This document shows positions 27,759 through 43,274 of a stretch of 64,000 nucleotides of DNA, in pieces. The DNA is from Neptuniibacter caesariensis (GTDB taxonomy: Bacteria; Pseudomonadota; Gammaproteobacteria; Pseudomonadales; Balneatricaceae). The first letter of the stretch is position 1. Every line of letters begins with the position of its first letter. Location of the stretch: assembly GCF_000153345.1 (NCBI RefSeq), contig NZ_CH724125.1, forward strand, positions 1,658,082 to 1,722,081, given 5' to 3'. The notes under the pieces are model-generated. The model was not told the origin of the DNA. It worked only from the letters and a program-made list of their open reading frames with translations, and did not search any database. The translations under genes and the position numbers were made by a program.

Positions 27759-28741
27759 AGAAAAAACACTTCCTTTCCAGAGACCCTTAATTCTTCAACA
27801 TCATTAAAAAAAGCCTTCCGTGTTTTTATATTTGGACCACCATCATCATAGAGAGCAACACAAGCTTCTCTCCCCTCAAAAGCTAAAACGTTCATAGCCG
27901 TTGTATTGAAGGGGGCTATCAACTTAATTTTTGGCTTTTGTCCTAAGATCATAGGTTCAACCGCAATCTCTCTTGGTACGACCTGATCGATATCAAAAAA
28001 ACGTCTCAATAGTTCAAGCTTCTCAGGCCATTTCCCTTCATTATGATGAAAAGATACACGAAGCTTAGATCCAGAATACTTCTCTGCTATATCTGCAATA
28101 ATCTGCTCATATTGGCCCATCGTTTGGAGACCATATTCGACACTTGAAGAGCTTAAGAAATAATACCCATCAAACTCATTCTCAACGACCTGTTCTTCAA
28201 ACTTAACTGGCAATAAGCTGCAAGAAAATGCATGTGAGGCTAGTAATGACGACTTATTACACACGATTATATCTTGCAGATGCCCCCCCTTAAAGAACTT
28301 ATATTTCCTAGGGGCAATAATGGATAATGAAAGCAAAGAATAGAATGCCGACTTCAACCTTGCATAGTTAATAGGCAGAGTTAAGTAGCTGGAAATTCCA
28401 TCCTCATAAAGAAAAACCTGCTTAGGCTTCAGCAACGCTTCGATTGTTTCGAACTGAGGCCCAAAGTTCAGCGCTGTTAATAAACTAAGCGGTTTAACTT
28501 TCAGCTTTTTCTTAAGTAAAAGCACTTGCTTAGCAATAGCTAGAAAAGCTCGATAGTCAGAAGGCTTGTAGGTATAACGTGTAGAAGCATGTGAGGAAAG
28601 ATCCTTTAAATCCAACCCCTCAGGCGCAAGTATATGGACATCAGCAACTAATTGGGCAACAGAGTCATCTCTAAGCAACTGCTGTAATAGAGAGACCTGA
28701 TAAGGAGTACGAACATCAACCAGCGTTACCCCTTTACTCAT
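27755..28741 (-). CDS. Putative GT52/polysialyltransferase-like glycosyltransferase
   Basis: 328 residues without membrane helices. The YEDGISSYLTLP segment around residue 120 resembles the (D/E)DGxSSY element of family 52 and related bacterial sialyltransferases, and FHHNEGKWPEK resembles their His-containing CMP-binding region. Overall similarity is too weak to be sure. With CMP-ulosonate genes in the same operon it is the best candidate for the transferase that uses that donor. Start at ATG 28741 has AAGGA 11 bases upstream; an ATG at 28753 abuts the same site. It overlaps its upstream neighbour by eight bases. Confidence 0.6.
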   Translation of the reverse strand: MSKGVTLVDVRTPYQVSLLQQLLRDDSVAQLVADVHILAPEGLDLKDLSSHASTRYTYKPSDYRAFLAIAKQVLLLKKKLKVKPLSLLTALNFGPQFETIEALLKPKQVFLYEDGISSYLTLPINYARLKSAFYSLLSLSIIAPRKYKFFKGGHLQDIIVCNKSSLLASHAFSCSLLPVKFEEQVVENEFDGYYFLSSSSVEYGLQTMGQYEQIIADIAEKYSGSKLRVSFHHNEGKWPEKLELLRRFFDIDQVVPREIAVEPMILGQKPKIKLIAPFNTTAMNVLAFEGREACVALYDDGGPNIKTRKAFFNDVEELRVSGKEVFFL

Positions 28742-29990
28742 CAAAAAACACATCCTTAGGAATAATACCCGATATCAGGTTTACTGATCTGATCAGCGTA
28801 CCATCTCCATAACGAGCTTTTTTAAAATGAGGTTTATTCTCATATGTATCCATTAATTTGGAACTTAAAGGGACCCAGGATTGCTCTCCACTATCCAGCA
28901 TGAAGAAATCTTCTTTATAGCTAGTAACCTTTACACACATATCCGCGCCGTATGAAAGGCTCGCACTTAGATAGTCTTTTATCTTAGATTCGGACAAACA
29001 GTTTTTATCAAGATCAACAAAATAAACATAATCAAACAGATCGCCCTGAGCTGCAAAATCTTTGACTATTCGGCTCAATAAGTCGTAAAGAGATAGATCA
29101 TCCCAGTCCACTTTCCTTTTCATCGATCTGTAATGTCCGACCAGCTCTTCCGTCCCTCGCTTAGGTATTAGTACAATCTGATTCCCATCTGTATTTAATT
29201 CATGGTAACTATCATCGTGAACGTTTTTCAGGTCACTACATAGCCCAATTACTAATGTATCCGACACACGCTCAGCGAAGTCATGCCAATAATCAATCAA
29301 GGCAGAAGAATCTAATAAAGATGCGACGCCTTTACCCCTGAATGATCGGTACTCATCATCATGCTGATTTAGACCATGCTCATGAACAACACTGGCATCT
29401 GAATTATAATGGATAAGCCAACCATTACTTAGCACTTCACGCGCCCAGTAGCGATCTTCAATATGCTTTAATGACTCGTCAAACTTATTTGACCGCCATA
29501 CTTCCTTGCGTATAACAGATGCCGCATTATGAAAGAACGAATCCTTGCGTTGCACCCTACTTTCTTCAGAAAAGCAGTTAACAAGGTCTCTATAGTTCTC
29601 ATAATTACTTGCGGTAGTAGGGAGCTGACGGCAGTATGAACCTGCGATTTTCGGGTCGTTAAGCAATGGCTTCACCATCTCATGCAGCCAGTTTTTCCCT
29701 ACTGGTACGCAATGTGCTGACAACACAACCAGATATTCACAACCAGCTAACGCATCCATTCCTTGATTGATGGATTTGCCGGGGAAATACTCCCCTTCAT
29801 AGGTAAGAACCTTAATACTAGGCCAGACTTGCCTAGCACGTTCTACAGTACTATCCTCAGACTTACAATCCACCAAAACGACTGTAGGCAGAACGACACC
29901 CTCTTGCTCAGCCAAAGCTTTGAGGCAATAAGCAATCCAACGGCCTTCATTTTTGGTGCGAATTACAACCCCAATTTTTTCTTTAATCAT
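28734..29990 (-). CDS. GT2 glycosyltransferase fused to a NeuA-like domain
   Basis: 418 residues. Residues 1 to about 235 are a GT2 domain: GVVIRTKNEGRWIAYCL, VVLVDCKSEDST, and HCVPVGKNW. From about residue 270 the chain changes character. IVLIPKRGTEEL recalls the IPARGGSK start of cytidylyltransferases, and SYGADMCVKVTSYKEDFF and YGDGTLIRSVNL line up in order with ADSVIAMGCLYDHHPS and IRAGSIYVM of the NeuA-like protein at 24034. The GGSK...PKKN nucleotide loop is not preserved, so the second domain may be inactive or regulatory. The gene starts two bases after the aminotransferase ends. Confidence 0.75.
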   Translation of the reverse strand: MIKEKIGVVIRTKNEGRWIAYCLKALAEQEGVVLPTVVLVDCKSEDSTVERARQVWPSIKVLTYEGEYFPGKSINQGMDALAGCEYLVVLSAHCVPVGKNWLHEMVKPLLNDPKIAGSYCRQLPTTASNYENYRDLVNCFSEESRVQRKDSFFHNAASVIRKEVWRSNKFDESLKHIEDRYWAREVLSNGWLIHYNSDASVVHEHGLNQHDDEYRSFRGKGVASLLDSSALIDYWHDFAERVSDTLVIGLCSDLKNVHDDSYHELNTDGNQIVLIPKRGTEELVGHYRSMKRKVDWDDLSLYDLLSRIVKDFAAQGDLFDYVYFVDLDKNCLSESKIKDYLSASLSYGADMCVKVTSYKEDFFMLDSGEQSWVPLSSKLMDTYENKPHFKKARYGDGTLIRSVNLISGIIPKDVFFDE

Positions 29991-29992
29991 AA

Positions 29993-31086
29993 TTAACTAA
30001 CTAATGCCTTTGTCACAATATCGACAATGTCAGCTGAATTTTCAGGCGACAAATAAGGGTGCATAGGCAAACTTAAAACTTCCTTTGCTGCAACCTCACT
30101 TACAGAAAGCCCTTCACTCTTCATATTCAGAAAAGCTGGCTGAGAATGAACTGGCTTAGGGTAGTGTATAGCTGTCGGGACACCTTCAGCCTTAAGAGCC
30201 TCTATCACTTTCGCCCTTTGTTTCAGCCGTATAGTATATTGCCCCCAAACACTATTACTTTCCTGGAGAACGGTTGGTGTTATCACCTCGTCAACAGAAG
30301 AAAACAGTTGATTGTATCTATCTGCAACCAACTGTCTTAGAGCAATCTCTTTTTCGAAAACTTCCATTTTTTGAATTAAGATTGCAGCTTGTAATGTATC
30401 AAGCCTGCTATTGATTCCAACACGTACATGATTATATCGCCCGGACTGGCCATGCCGCGCAATTTCCCGAATTTTCCGAGCCAATATTTCATCACTTGTA
30501 AAAAGTGCACCACCATCACCATAGCAGCCTAGAGGTTTACTAGGAAAAAAACTCGTAGTCGCAATCGTTGTAAGATTACAGGAACGATTAGATCTGTACG
30601 TAGCACCGAAGCTTTGAGCTGCATCCTCAATAACGGGCACCCCATATTGAGCAGCAATAGCATTTATTTCATCAATATCAGGGCATTGGCCATAGAGTGA
30701 GACAGGTATTATTGCCTTCGTACTCTCGGTTATTAAGCCTTCGAGCTTCTGACTATCCAAATTGTAAGTATCGGGATCAATATCAACAAAGACAGGTGTT
30801 GCACCCAATAAAGCAATCATTTCAGCAGCAGCGATATAGGAGAAGCTTGGTGTTATTACCTCATCCCCCACTCCAATATCTAGCGCCATTAATGCAATTT
30901 GAATAGCATCTGTGCCGTTGGCACATGAAATACAATACTTAGCTCCGCAAAAAGCGGCTAATCTATTTTCCAGCTCAACCACTTCAGGACCACCGATATA
31001 CTGCCCGTGAGCTAAGACATTCTGTATTGCAGCATTTAATCGATCCCTGATGACGTCTTGCTGAGCAGCAAGATCAATAAAATTCA

Positions 31087-31090
<4 letters not shown>
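29993..31090 (-). CDS. DegT/DnrJ/EryC1 aminotransferase (WbpE-like)
   Basis: 365 residues of the PLP-dependent sugar aminotransferase family. It has [41 protein letters not shown] (with the PLP-ring Asp) and [17 protein letters not shown] with the Schiff-base Lys. WbpE-type enzymes aminate UDP-3-keto-GlcNAcA to the 3-amino sugar. The neighbouring Gfo/Idh dehydrogenase would make the keto substrate and the left-handed beta-helix protein would acetylate the product. It overlaps the latter gene by four bases. Other DegT substrates are possible, but the context is consistent. Confidence 0.9.
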
Positions 31091-32696
<1,606 letters not shown>

Positions 32697-32769
32697 TTAG
32701 ACAGACTAGAGTTTAATCAAGCCTTTGAGGCCCTTTCCTGAGTAAGGCCTAATAAACTAAAGCGAAGCT

Positions 32770-32798
32770 TTGTATGAATTACCTTTTACTCATAGAAT
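32770..32798 (+). promoter_or_regulatory. Candidate sigma-70 promoter for mnmC
   Basis: TTGTAT (32770-32775), a 17-base spacer and TAGAAT (32793-32798) match the consensus well. Transcription would start near 32805, upstream of both possible mnmC start codons. Confidence 0.5.
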
Positions 32799-32885
32799 CC
32801 TTGATAAGAACTGCAGGCATCCTCCTTAATGAATAAAAATAAGCTCATCCCCCCTACCCTCAGGCAAGATAGGTGCACCTCAAAC

Positions 32886-34850
32886 ATGAGTTCCACTACG
32901 TCCGCATCCTCGATCAAGTGGAAATCGGATACTCCCTTTTCATCTACATTCAATGACATCTATTTTTCTCCAACAGATGGCAAAGAAGAAACCGATTATG
33001 TGTTTATCGACGGCAACAAGTTACCAGAAAGAATAAAATTTTGTTCTGGCACCTTTACTATTGCCGAAACCGGGTTTGGCACCGGCCTTAATTTTTTATG
33101 CTCATGGCTAGCATTTCGCAATAACAGCAATAGCAATGCACATCTACATTTCATCAGTGTCGAGAAGTTCCCTTTATCGAAGGCAGATATAGCCATAGCA
33201 TTACAAAAACAGGAAGTTCTGAAGGGGCTATCCAGCCAATTCATAGATCAATACAACACCTTATCCAGCGGAATAAATAAGTTTATTTTTGACCATGGTA
33301 AAGTTCGCCTAACCCTTATATTTGATGACGCAAGCAAAGGTTACCAACGACTCAACGAACATGTAGATGCCTGGTACCTAGACGGTTTTGCTCCATCAAA
33401 AAACCCTGATATGTGGAGCCCAGAGTTATTCCAGCAGATAGCTCGATTGAGTCACCCGGGCACGACCTTTTCCACATTTACAGCAGCCGGGATCGTGCGC
33501 CGTGGACTACAGGAAGCAGGCTTCGAGGTTAGCAAACAAAAGGGGTTTGGCCGTAAACGTGAGATGCTGATTGGCACCTTTACCGGAAAGCAGAAACAGA
33601 AAACAATTGCTAAGCCCTGGTTTGAGCTACCTAGAGGAGATAAGCCTGAGTCTGTAACTATTATTGGTGGGGGGCTATCAGGCTGCACGACTGCGCGAGC
33701 GCTAGCAGAACGGGATATTCAGGTCACACTGATAGAGAAAGAAGATCAGCTTGCAACAGGCGGCTCAGGAAACCGGCAAGGCGCCCTTTACGCCAAACTA
33801 CCGGTTAAACCTACTAATCAGGGTGAGCTACATCTAGCCGGTTTTCTGCATACGGTTAACAAACTAAAACAACTCGACCCGGAACAAACCTTATGGTCTC
33901 AGTGCGGAGTTGCTCAACTTGCCACCAATGAAAAAGAGCTCAAGCGCCAGCAGGAACTTATTGAACATGGCAGCTATTCTGATGAGCTGGTAACCGCGAA
34001 AAGCGCAGAAGAATTATCAACTCTTGCGGGCTCCAGAGTAGAGCACAGCGGGCTATTTTTCCCTGATGCTGGCTGGGTCTCTCCTAGAGATCTTTGTCGC
34101 TCACTTGTTGAACACAAAAACATTCAGATCCAGAATACCAGTATCACAACCACTGAATACAACAATGGCCAGTGGGTACTTACTGACAATGAGGGCAATG
34201 CGTTGCATGCCTCACATTTGATCATTTGTAATGCTGAACTGGCTAACCAGTTTGAGCAAACCTCACATATACCCCTGAAGCCGATACGTGGACAGGTATC
34301 CATCTCTCCTGTCAGCGAAAGCAGCCTTCACTTAGACACAGTAATTTGTGGTGAAGGCTACATTTCACCCGCCAAAGATAACCTGTTCTGCTTTGGTGCG
34401 ACATTTGATCTAAAAGGCAAAGAGCGGAATGTCACTGATAAAGACCACGCAAAGAATCTGCATAATTTAAGTCAGGTACTCCCTGAAATTCATAGCGCAA
34501 TTACCGGTCCTGACAAACCACAGCTTGAGGGCAGGACAGCGTTCCGCTGCAGTACACCTGACTACATGCCTATCGTTGGCCCGGTTCCTGTTCATGACAG
34601 CTTTACTGAGACATTTGGCAAGCTCCGCAAAGACAGGAAATGGAAGTTTGAAAACGTACGCGCAGAGCACCACCCTAACCTGTTTATTAATACGGGGCAT
34701 GGTTCAAAAGGGCTGATCACCTGCCCAATATCAGCCGAATTACTGACTGCGATGATCTGTGATGAGCCACTTCCGCTCCCTAAAGATCTTGTCGATACAA
34801 TCAATCCGGCAAGATTTATCATTAAGAACTTGATAAAACAGGCGATATAG
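32886..34850 (+). CDS. mnmC: Bifunctional tRNA mnm5s2U34 biosynthesis enzyme MnmC
   Basis: MnmC finishes the wobble-uridine modification of Lys, Glu and Gln tRNAs. The N-terminal methyltransferase has the SAM motif TGFGTGLNFLCSW, WYLDGFAPSKNPDMWS and FGRKREML. The C-terminal FAD-dependent oxidoreductase begins with TIIGGGLSGCTTARAL and ends with FINTGHGSKGL. ATG 32886 gives a 654-residue protein whose N-terminal spacing to the first conserved segment (IKWKSDTPFSSTFNDIYFS) fits E. coli MnmC, and AGGTG lies 10 bases upstream. An ATG at 32829 (673 residues) is possible. The gene diverges from the polysaccharide operon and marks its right border. Confidence 0.95.
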   Translation: MSSTTSASSIKWKSDTPFSSTFNDIYFSPTDGKEETDYVFIDGNKLPERIKFCSGTFTIAETGFGTGLNFLCSWLAFRNNSNSNAHLHFISVEKFPLSKADIAIALQKQEVLKGLSSQFIDQYNTLSSGINKFIFDHGKVRLTLIFDDASKGYQRLNEHVDAWYLDGFAPSKNPDMWSPELFQQIARLSHPGTTFSTFTAAGIVRRGLQEAGFEVSKQKGFGRKREMLIGTFTGKQKQKTIAKPWFELPRGDKPESVTIIGGGLSGCTTARALAERDIQVTLIEKEDQLATGGSGNRQGALYAKLPVKPTNQGELHLAGFLHTVNKLKQLDPEQTLWSQCGVAQLATNEKELKRQQELIEHGSYSDELVTAKSAEELSTLAGSRVEHSGLFFPDAGWVSPRDLCRSLVEHKNIQIQNTSITTTEYNNGQWVLTDNEGNALHASHLIICNAELANQFEQTSHIPLKPIRGQVSISPVSESSLHLDTVICGEGYISPAKDNLFCFGATFDLKGKERNVTDKDHAKNLHNLSQVLPEIHSAITGPDKPQLEGRTAFRCSTPDYMPIVGPVPVHDSFTETFGKLRKDRKWKFENVRAEHHPNLFINTGHGSKGLITCPISAELLTAMICDEPLPLPKDLVDTINPARFIIKNLIKQAI

Positions 34851-34921
34851 ATAGATATACCTATAGTTGCAAAACGATAGACGGCAGCTTTATAGTTTAG
34901 AAAAGCCTAGCTGGAGAGATT

Positions 34922-35566
34922 ATGGCCTTATACGTATACGATCACGGTTATCGAATACAAACGCCTAAAGATTCTCTGTTCCCAAAGAGAGGGGTGAACT
35001 CGCTTAAAGAAAGCCGAGCGAGTCATCGCAGTGCAGATGTTGAAGATAAGCTGCATGCTGACGGGGAGAAATTTGTCATCCCTGCGCCAGACAAGGGACC
35101 TGAAAATAGCGATAACGCTAGTCGTGCTTACGCCTCAATATCCTCTGAACAAGAGTATGAGTCTGATTCGACAGCAAGCCTGACGGTGAGCCATCTAATG
35201 GTTTCACCTGTCCATACTATTCCACCTTACACTCCGATCAGTACCGCCTGGAAAAGGATGGATTCACTAAATATCAGTCATTTAATCGTTTGCGAAGAAG
35301 ATCAGCGACCGCTCGGGCTGATCTCCAAAACCGATCTACTAGAAGCGGGCCCTAGTTCCGTCACGCAAGTTAAAGAGATCTATTCGCAGAAGCTGATTGC
35401 TGCCGCACCGGAAACCCGGGTTCAGGATGTCGCTATCAATTTCATTGAGAACGACATTAACTCCATACCCGTGGTAGATAAAGACGATAAAGTAGTCGGT
35501 ATTGTCTGTCGAACCGACCTGCTTAGATTGCTCGTTAGCGGCCCGCACCTTGAGCGTTGGGTTTAG
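34922..35566 (+). CDS. CBS-domain pair protein
   Basis: 214 residues. The first 90 or so are hydrophilic and probably disordered. They are followed by two CBS domains: VSHLMVSPVHTIPPYTPIS...LGLISKTDLL and KLIAAAPETRVQDVA...IPVVDKDDKVVGIVCRTDLL. CBS pairs bind adenine nucleotides and regulate partner proteins, but no partner domain is fused here. GGAGAG precedes the ATG by four bases. The 3' end overlaps the convergent DUF4126 gene by four bases, so the two transcripts overlap. No particular pathway can be named. Confidence 0.85.
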   Translation: MALYVYDHGYRIQTPKDSLFPKRGVNSLKESRASHRSADVEDKLHADGEKFVIPAPDKGPENSDNASRAYASISSEQEYESDSTASLTVSHLMVSPVHTIPPYTPISTAWKRMDSLNISHLIVCEEDQRPLGLISKTDLLEAGPSSVTQVKEIYSQKLIAAAPETRVQDVAINFIENDINSIPVVDKDDKVVGIVCRTDLLRLLVSGPHLERWV

Positions 35567-36222
35567 CGGCTCGCAGATTTATTCGGTAGTTGCCTGTCGT
35601 CAGGCGCATCATCAACTTTCGCGCCAAATAAACCCGCAATAAATCTAAACACTTTTTTCACGCCACGCCAAATTTTAGGCAGTAACCATATTAATAAAAT
35701 CACAAAGACAACCAAAGCTGCCAGGAACCAAACAGGGTGATTTAAAGCGGCCCAGATTCCACCCAATACCATCAGATCCTCGCTGATCGAAGCGGTCCAG
35801 TTTGTTACCGGTTCAGGGGAAGTGTTTATTAACACCCGACTACCGGCTTTCGCCGCATGACTTCCAGCAGCGAGCGAGCCACCGACTAACGCTGCAGCTA
35901 TTTCCACAGCTGGCGCCATATCGCCAACAGCACCTGCTGCCAACGCGGCACCGGCAGGAATACGAATAAAGGTATGAAGACTATCCCATCCGGTATCTAC
36001 CCCAGGTACCTTATCGGCAAAGAACTCGACAAAATACATGAACCCGGCGGCCATCAGGACTAAAGGATCACCCACCACCTGTAGTTCTTCAGGTAAGGTG
36101 ACATGCCCCATATTGTTTAATACACCCAACATCAGGACAGTGGCGTAGAGGTTGATGCCGCTGGCCCAGCCGACACCCATCGTTAATGCTATTAAACTGA
36201 TAATCTGTTCTAACTGATCCAT
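35563..36222 (-). CDS. DUF4126 membrane protein
   Basis: 219 residues. Features of the DUF4126 family are SLIALTMGVGWASGINLYATVLMLG at the N-terminus, FVEFFADKVPGVDTGWDSLHTFIRIP in the middle, and several hydrophobic segments including a C-terminal helix (FLAALVVFVILLIWLL). The tail is basic then polar. Function of the family is unknown; it is an inner-membrane protein. It is 47 bases from the yheU-like gene on the same strand. Confidence 0.85.
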   Translation of the reverse strand: MDQLEQIISLIALTMGVGWASGINLYATVLMLGVLNNMGHVTLPEELQVVGDPLVLMAAGFMYFVEFFADKVPGVDTGWDSLHTFIRIPAGAALAAGAVGDMAPAVEIAAALVGGSLAAGSHAAKAGSRVLINTSPEPVTNWTASISEDLMVLGGIWAALNHPVWFLAALVVFVILLIWLLPKIWRGVKKVFRFIAGLFGAKVDDAPDDRQLPNKSASR

Positions 36223-36269
36223 ATAAGTACCTCATACTCACAGGGCGCACAGTAAATAACAGCCCTGTT

Positions 36270-36482
36270 TTACAATAGCTCTTTAGGTACTATATTGCAT
36301 TGGCCTGTACTTTCGCTGAACAGAATCACTACCTCACCTGAACGTAGCATCCGACTCACCTGTGAGACTTTTTCTACAAGCGAGGCCTCAAACTCCCCAT
36401 AATCAGTACCATCACGACTGACAAACTCTTCAATGAGTGCATTCAAAGTTTCAGGGTTGAGCTGTTCAAAAGGGATAATCAC
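36270..36482 (-). CDS. YheU family protein (UPF0270)
   Basis: A 70-residue acidic protein, MIIPFEQLNPETLNALIEEF then RDGTDYGEFEASLVEKV and SGEVVILFSES, which is the full-length pattern of YheU. The family has a known fold but no assigned role. It lies six bases after the lipoprotein gene stop on the same strand, so both may be expressed with ligA. Confidence 0.9.
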   Translation of the reverse strand: MIIPFEQLNPETLNALIEEFVSRDGTDYGEFEASLVEKVSQVSRMLRSGEVVILFSESTGQCNIVPKELL

Positions 36483-36488
36483 AACGAA

Positions 36489-37054
36489 TTACCAAAGCTT
36501 GAGCTTATTTAACCAACCTTCGCTTAGCCAGACATCTTTACATCCGGCCAGCTCACGCTCCCAGCGTTGCGCCCTGATAGAAACCTGCTGAGCCTGTTGC
36601 TCCAACTGGGGAAACTGACCTTTTTCAAATCTCGCAAAGCTTCCATGCCCCAGACGAAGCGACAAATAATGGCCGCTGACATTGCCCCAGGAGATTTTAT
36701 TCCGCTTACTGGTTTCACTCGCAAACCAAGCAGCAAAATCCACAGCATCAGCTGGCTCGTAAGGTGATGCATCCCAACGTTCACTACGAATACGATACTC
36801 ATCCCAATCAGCCGTTCTGGGGCGGACATGCTTTTTATCAAGATCCGACAGCGGCAATTCTAATAGTGCAAGACTCAAAAACACGGGTGTACCATAGTTT
36901 TCTTTAGCTCTAAGGGAGGGTTCGATCCACTCATCGTTATCATCGAGAATTTCACAGATGGATGGATGGAGCGGTTTTTGGCTCCCAGCACCAAAACAAC
37001 CCGTTAACACAATACTCAGTACACCCCAAACGATACCCTTAGCTAAAAATTGCA

Positions 37055-37055
<1 letters not shown>
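36489..37055 (-). CDS. Lipoprotein, degenerate SLT-like family
   Basis: 188 residues with a signal peptide and lipobox LTGC (Cys20), so it is probably an outer-membrane lipoprotein. From memory, the body resembles a family of SLT-domain lipoproteins: SLRAKENYGTPVFLSLALLE, then DAVDFAAWFASETSKRNKIS, YLSLRLGHGSFAR, and RAQRWERELAGCK. Those relatives have a catalytic Glu in a QES(S/R)F context and a Gly/Ala-rich YGYAQA block; here both regions are altered or shortened. It may be a non-catalytic peptidoglycan-binding protein. The start overlaps the ligA stop by one base. Confidence 0.7.
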
Positions 37056-39082
<2,027 letters not shown>

Positions 39083-39103
39083 TTACTCGATATCAATCTA
39101 TAA

Positions 39104-39117
39104 AGAAAAACGCGGCT

Positions 39118-39130
<13 letters not shown>
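39104..39130 (-). terminator. Intrinsic terminator overlapping the zipA stop codon
   Basis: On the minus strand CGCGGC (39124-39129) pairs with GCCGCG (39111-39116) around a 7-base loop that contains the TAG stop, followed by TTTTTCTTT. The A-rich side upstream makes it nearly symmetrical, so it could also act on + strand transcripts. It lies about 25 bases before the ligA GTG. Confidence 0.75.
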
Positions 39131-41493
<2,363 letters not shown>

Positions 41494-41534
41494 CTACCCA
41501 GTCTCGCCCCTATGAATATTATTATTTAATTATC

Positions 41535-41557
41535 TTCCCACTATAAAAGAGCGGGAA
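41535..41557 (-). terminator. Hairpin after ccmI, possible terminator
   Basis: On the minus strand TTCCCGCT pairs with AGTGGGAA (8 pairs, one G-T) around a 7-base loop, beginning one base after the ccmI stop. The downstream bases are A/T-rich but not a U-tract, so efficiency is doubtful. Confidence 0.35.
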
Positions 41558-42805
41558 TTATTCGACAACTTTATCGATCACAAGAAACAGAGGAAGTGTC
41601 GTTCCGCGAACCTGTACAGGTGAAATTGTTCCATAAAAATCACCAACCTGAGCCTGAGGCTGCCCCTCCTTGGATATCCTTGCGGAAACTTCAACGGTTG
41701 GTACTGATGAAAGTCTCGCCTCAGGACTCATAGCCATAGAGTCATCAAGTACGATATTGGCCGGCAAATCAGCAACTGAAATTTTCGCCGCTGCCAATGG
41801 CATTCTGCCTCCCACTTCGCGAGCGAAAACAAACACATTATGCTCAGGTGAAACCTGCTCAGCTAATTCAGGACTCAAAGAAACTTTAACCTGAATAGTT
41901 GCTTCCATTAATTCTGGTATTTCCGGTACGTCTTTACCCTGAGCAAGTAGCTCATCACGCGCCTTTCTGACACCGGAGCGAAGAGAATCTGCGGTTTGAC
42001 CATCCGCATTTCGTAATGCCTTTAACCAATAATCCAGTGCAGATTCATAATCTTGTTGTTCAAACGCTTCAATACCCAGCAGACCTAAGACCGTGATTTC
42101 GAAAGGTTCGATTTCCAAGGTTTTATTGATCTGAACTTTGACCTCATCAGTCATTTTACTGTCATTGGCAAAGAACAGTGCCTGAGCGTACTGCCCCATA
42201 ACACTCGCATACTGAGGGGCATCTGTAGGCAGAAGCTCCAATACCTTTTTAAAACCATTCGCCCCTTCAGCAAAACGCCCCTGGTTCATATAAGTCGTAG
42301 ATAAGAGGAACCAGCCTTCTGGGTTTTCCGGCTGAATTTCAAGCTCTTTTTCTAGCTGAGCAATCGCTTGTTCTAATGTCGGTTGCTGACCATTAAACGG
42401 GTCTTTCGGTTGCTGCATCGACAATTCAAGGTCGGCAGAGCGGCCAAAAACAGAGTACATACCAATACTGGCAACTGGAATCATTAACGCAAGAATTGTG
42501 ATAGTAATCAGCACTTGGGTAGTAACCGCTAACTTACCTTGCGTAGCCTGCTTCTGATCGACATCCGTCAGCAGGTTTCGTTCTAGTTCGGTTTTTAACG
42601 CTGCAAAATCACTTTCATCAAGATTCCCTGATGCTCTTTCCTGCTCTAGTTCTGCCAAACGCTCTTTAAAGATATCAACATTTTGCTGGCTTCTATCTTC
42701 TACCTGTTCACCTAGAATCTGCTTTCGTGCACGCAGGAACGGTAGGTATACAAAAGCAACAGCCAATAGGGTAAGTAGCGCAATCCCTATCCACAACTCA
42801 ATCAT
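41558..42805 (-). CDS. ccmI: Cytochrome c biogenesis protein CcmI
   Basis: About 415 residues. Two membrane helices flank a coiled loop (ELWIGIALLTLLAVAFVYL; VTTQVLITITILALMIPVASIG). The loop reads LAELEQERASGNLDESDFAALKTELER, typical of CcmI/CycH. A periplasmic TPR region follows (PENPEGWFLLSTTYMNQGRF). CcmI holds the apocytochrome for heme ligation. The ATG at 42805 is chosen because GGAG lies six bases upstream, with an 8-base overlap with ccmH; an ATG at 42820 is less supported. It is the last gene of the ccm operon. Confidence 0.92.
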   Translation of the reverse strand: MIELWIGIALLTLLAVAFVYLPFLRARKQILGEQVEDRSQQNVDIFKERLAELEQERASGNLDESDFAALKTELERNLLTDVDQKQATQGKLAVTTQVLITITILALMIPVASIGMYSVFGRSADLELSMQQPKDPFNGQQPTLEQAIAQLEKELEIQPENPEGWFLLSTTYMNQGRFAEGANGFKKVLELLPTDAPQYASVMGQYAQALFFANDSKMTDEVKVQINKTLEIEPFEITVLGLLGIEAFEQQDYESALDYWLKALRNADGQTADSLRSGVRKARDELLAQGKDVPEIPELMEATIQVKVSLSPELAEQVSPEHNVFVFAREVGGRMPLAAAKISVADLPANIVLDDSMAMSPEARLSSVPTVEVSARISKEGQPQAQVGDFYGTISPVQVRGTTLPLFLVIDKVVE

Positions 42806-43274
42806 TACGGTCTCCATCAAGGATATTCTTCAAACGCTGAGACTCGTCTTCAGACAGTTGCTTCTCAAGATCAACTCCCTCTTTAGAGACTTTTTTACGT
42901 TTTCTAGAAATCACTAACATTACAACGATACCAACAGCGACCAATACAAAAGGTCCGTACCAAAGAACATAGGTCATCTTATTCACAGGTGGCTTATAAA
43001 GAACAAAGTCGCCGTAACGCGCCACCATAAAATCGACTATTTCGTCATTATCACTGCCATCGGTGAGCATTTTGTACACTTCATTGCGAAGATCTGCTGC
43101 GATGGGAGAGTTAGAATCCTGGAGATTCTGGTTCTGACACTTTGGGCAACGCAGTTCGAAAGTGAGCTGTTTGAAGCGTTCACGGGTCGCCTCATCTTTA
43201 AACTCATAGGTATCAATTGCAGCCCAAGACAATACAGGTACAAAAAGTAAACAAAGCGCGATCAACTTTCTCAT
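42798..43274 (-). CDS. ccmH: Cytochrome c maturation thiol protein CcmH
   Basis: 158 residues with a signal peptide, the redox motif LRCPKCQNQN (C43, C46), NSPIAADLRNEVYKML, and a C-terminal membrane helix (PFVLVAVGIVVMLVI) with a short charged tail. CcmH reduces the CXXCH motif of apocytochrome c in the periplasm, with CcmG and CcmI. It overlaps dsbE by four bases and ccmI by eight. Confidence 0.95.
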   Translation of the reverse strand: MRKLIALCLLFVPVLSWAAIDTYEFKDEATRERFKQLTFELRCPKCQNQNLQDSNSPIAADLRNEVYKMLTDGSDNDEIVDFMVARYGDFVLYKPPVNKMTYVLWYGPFVLVAVGIVVMLVISRKRKKVSKEGVDLEKQLSEDESQRLKNILDGDRND

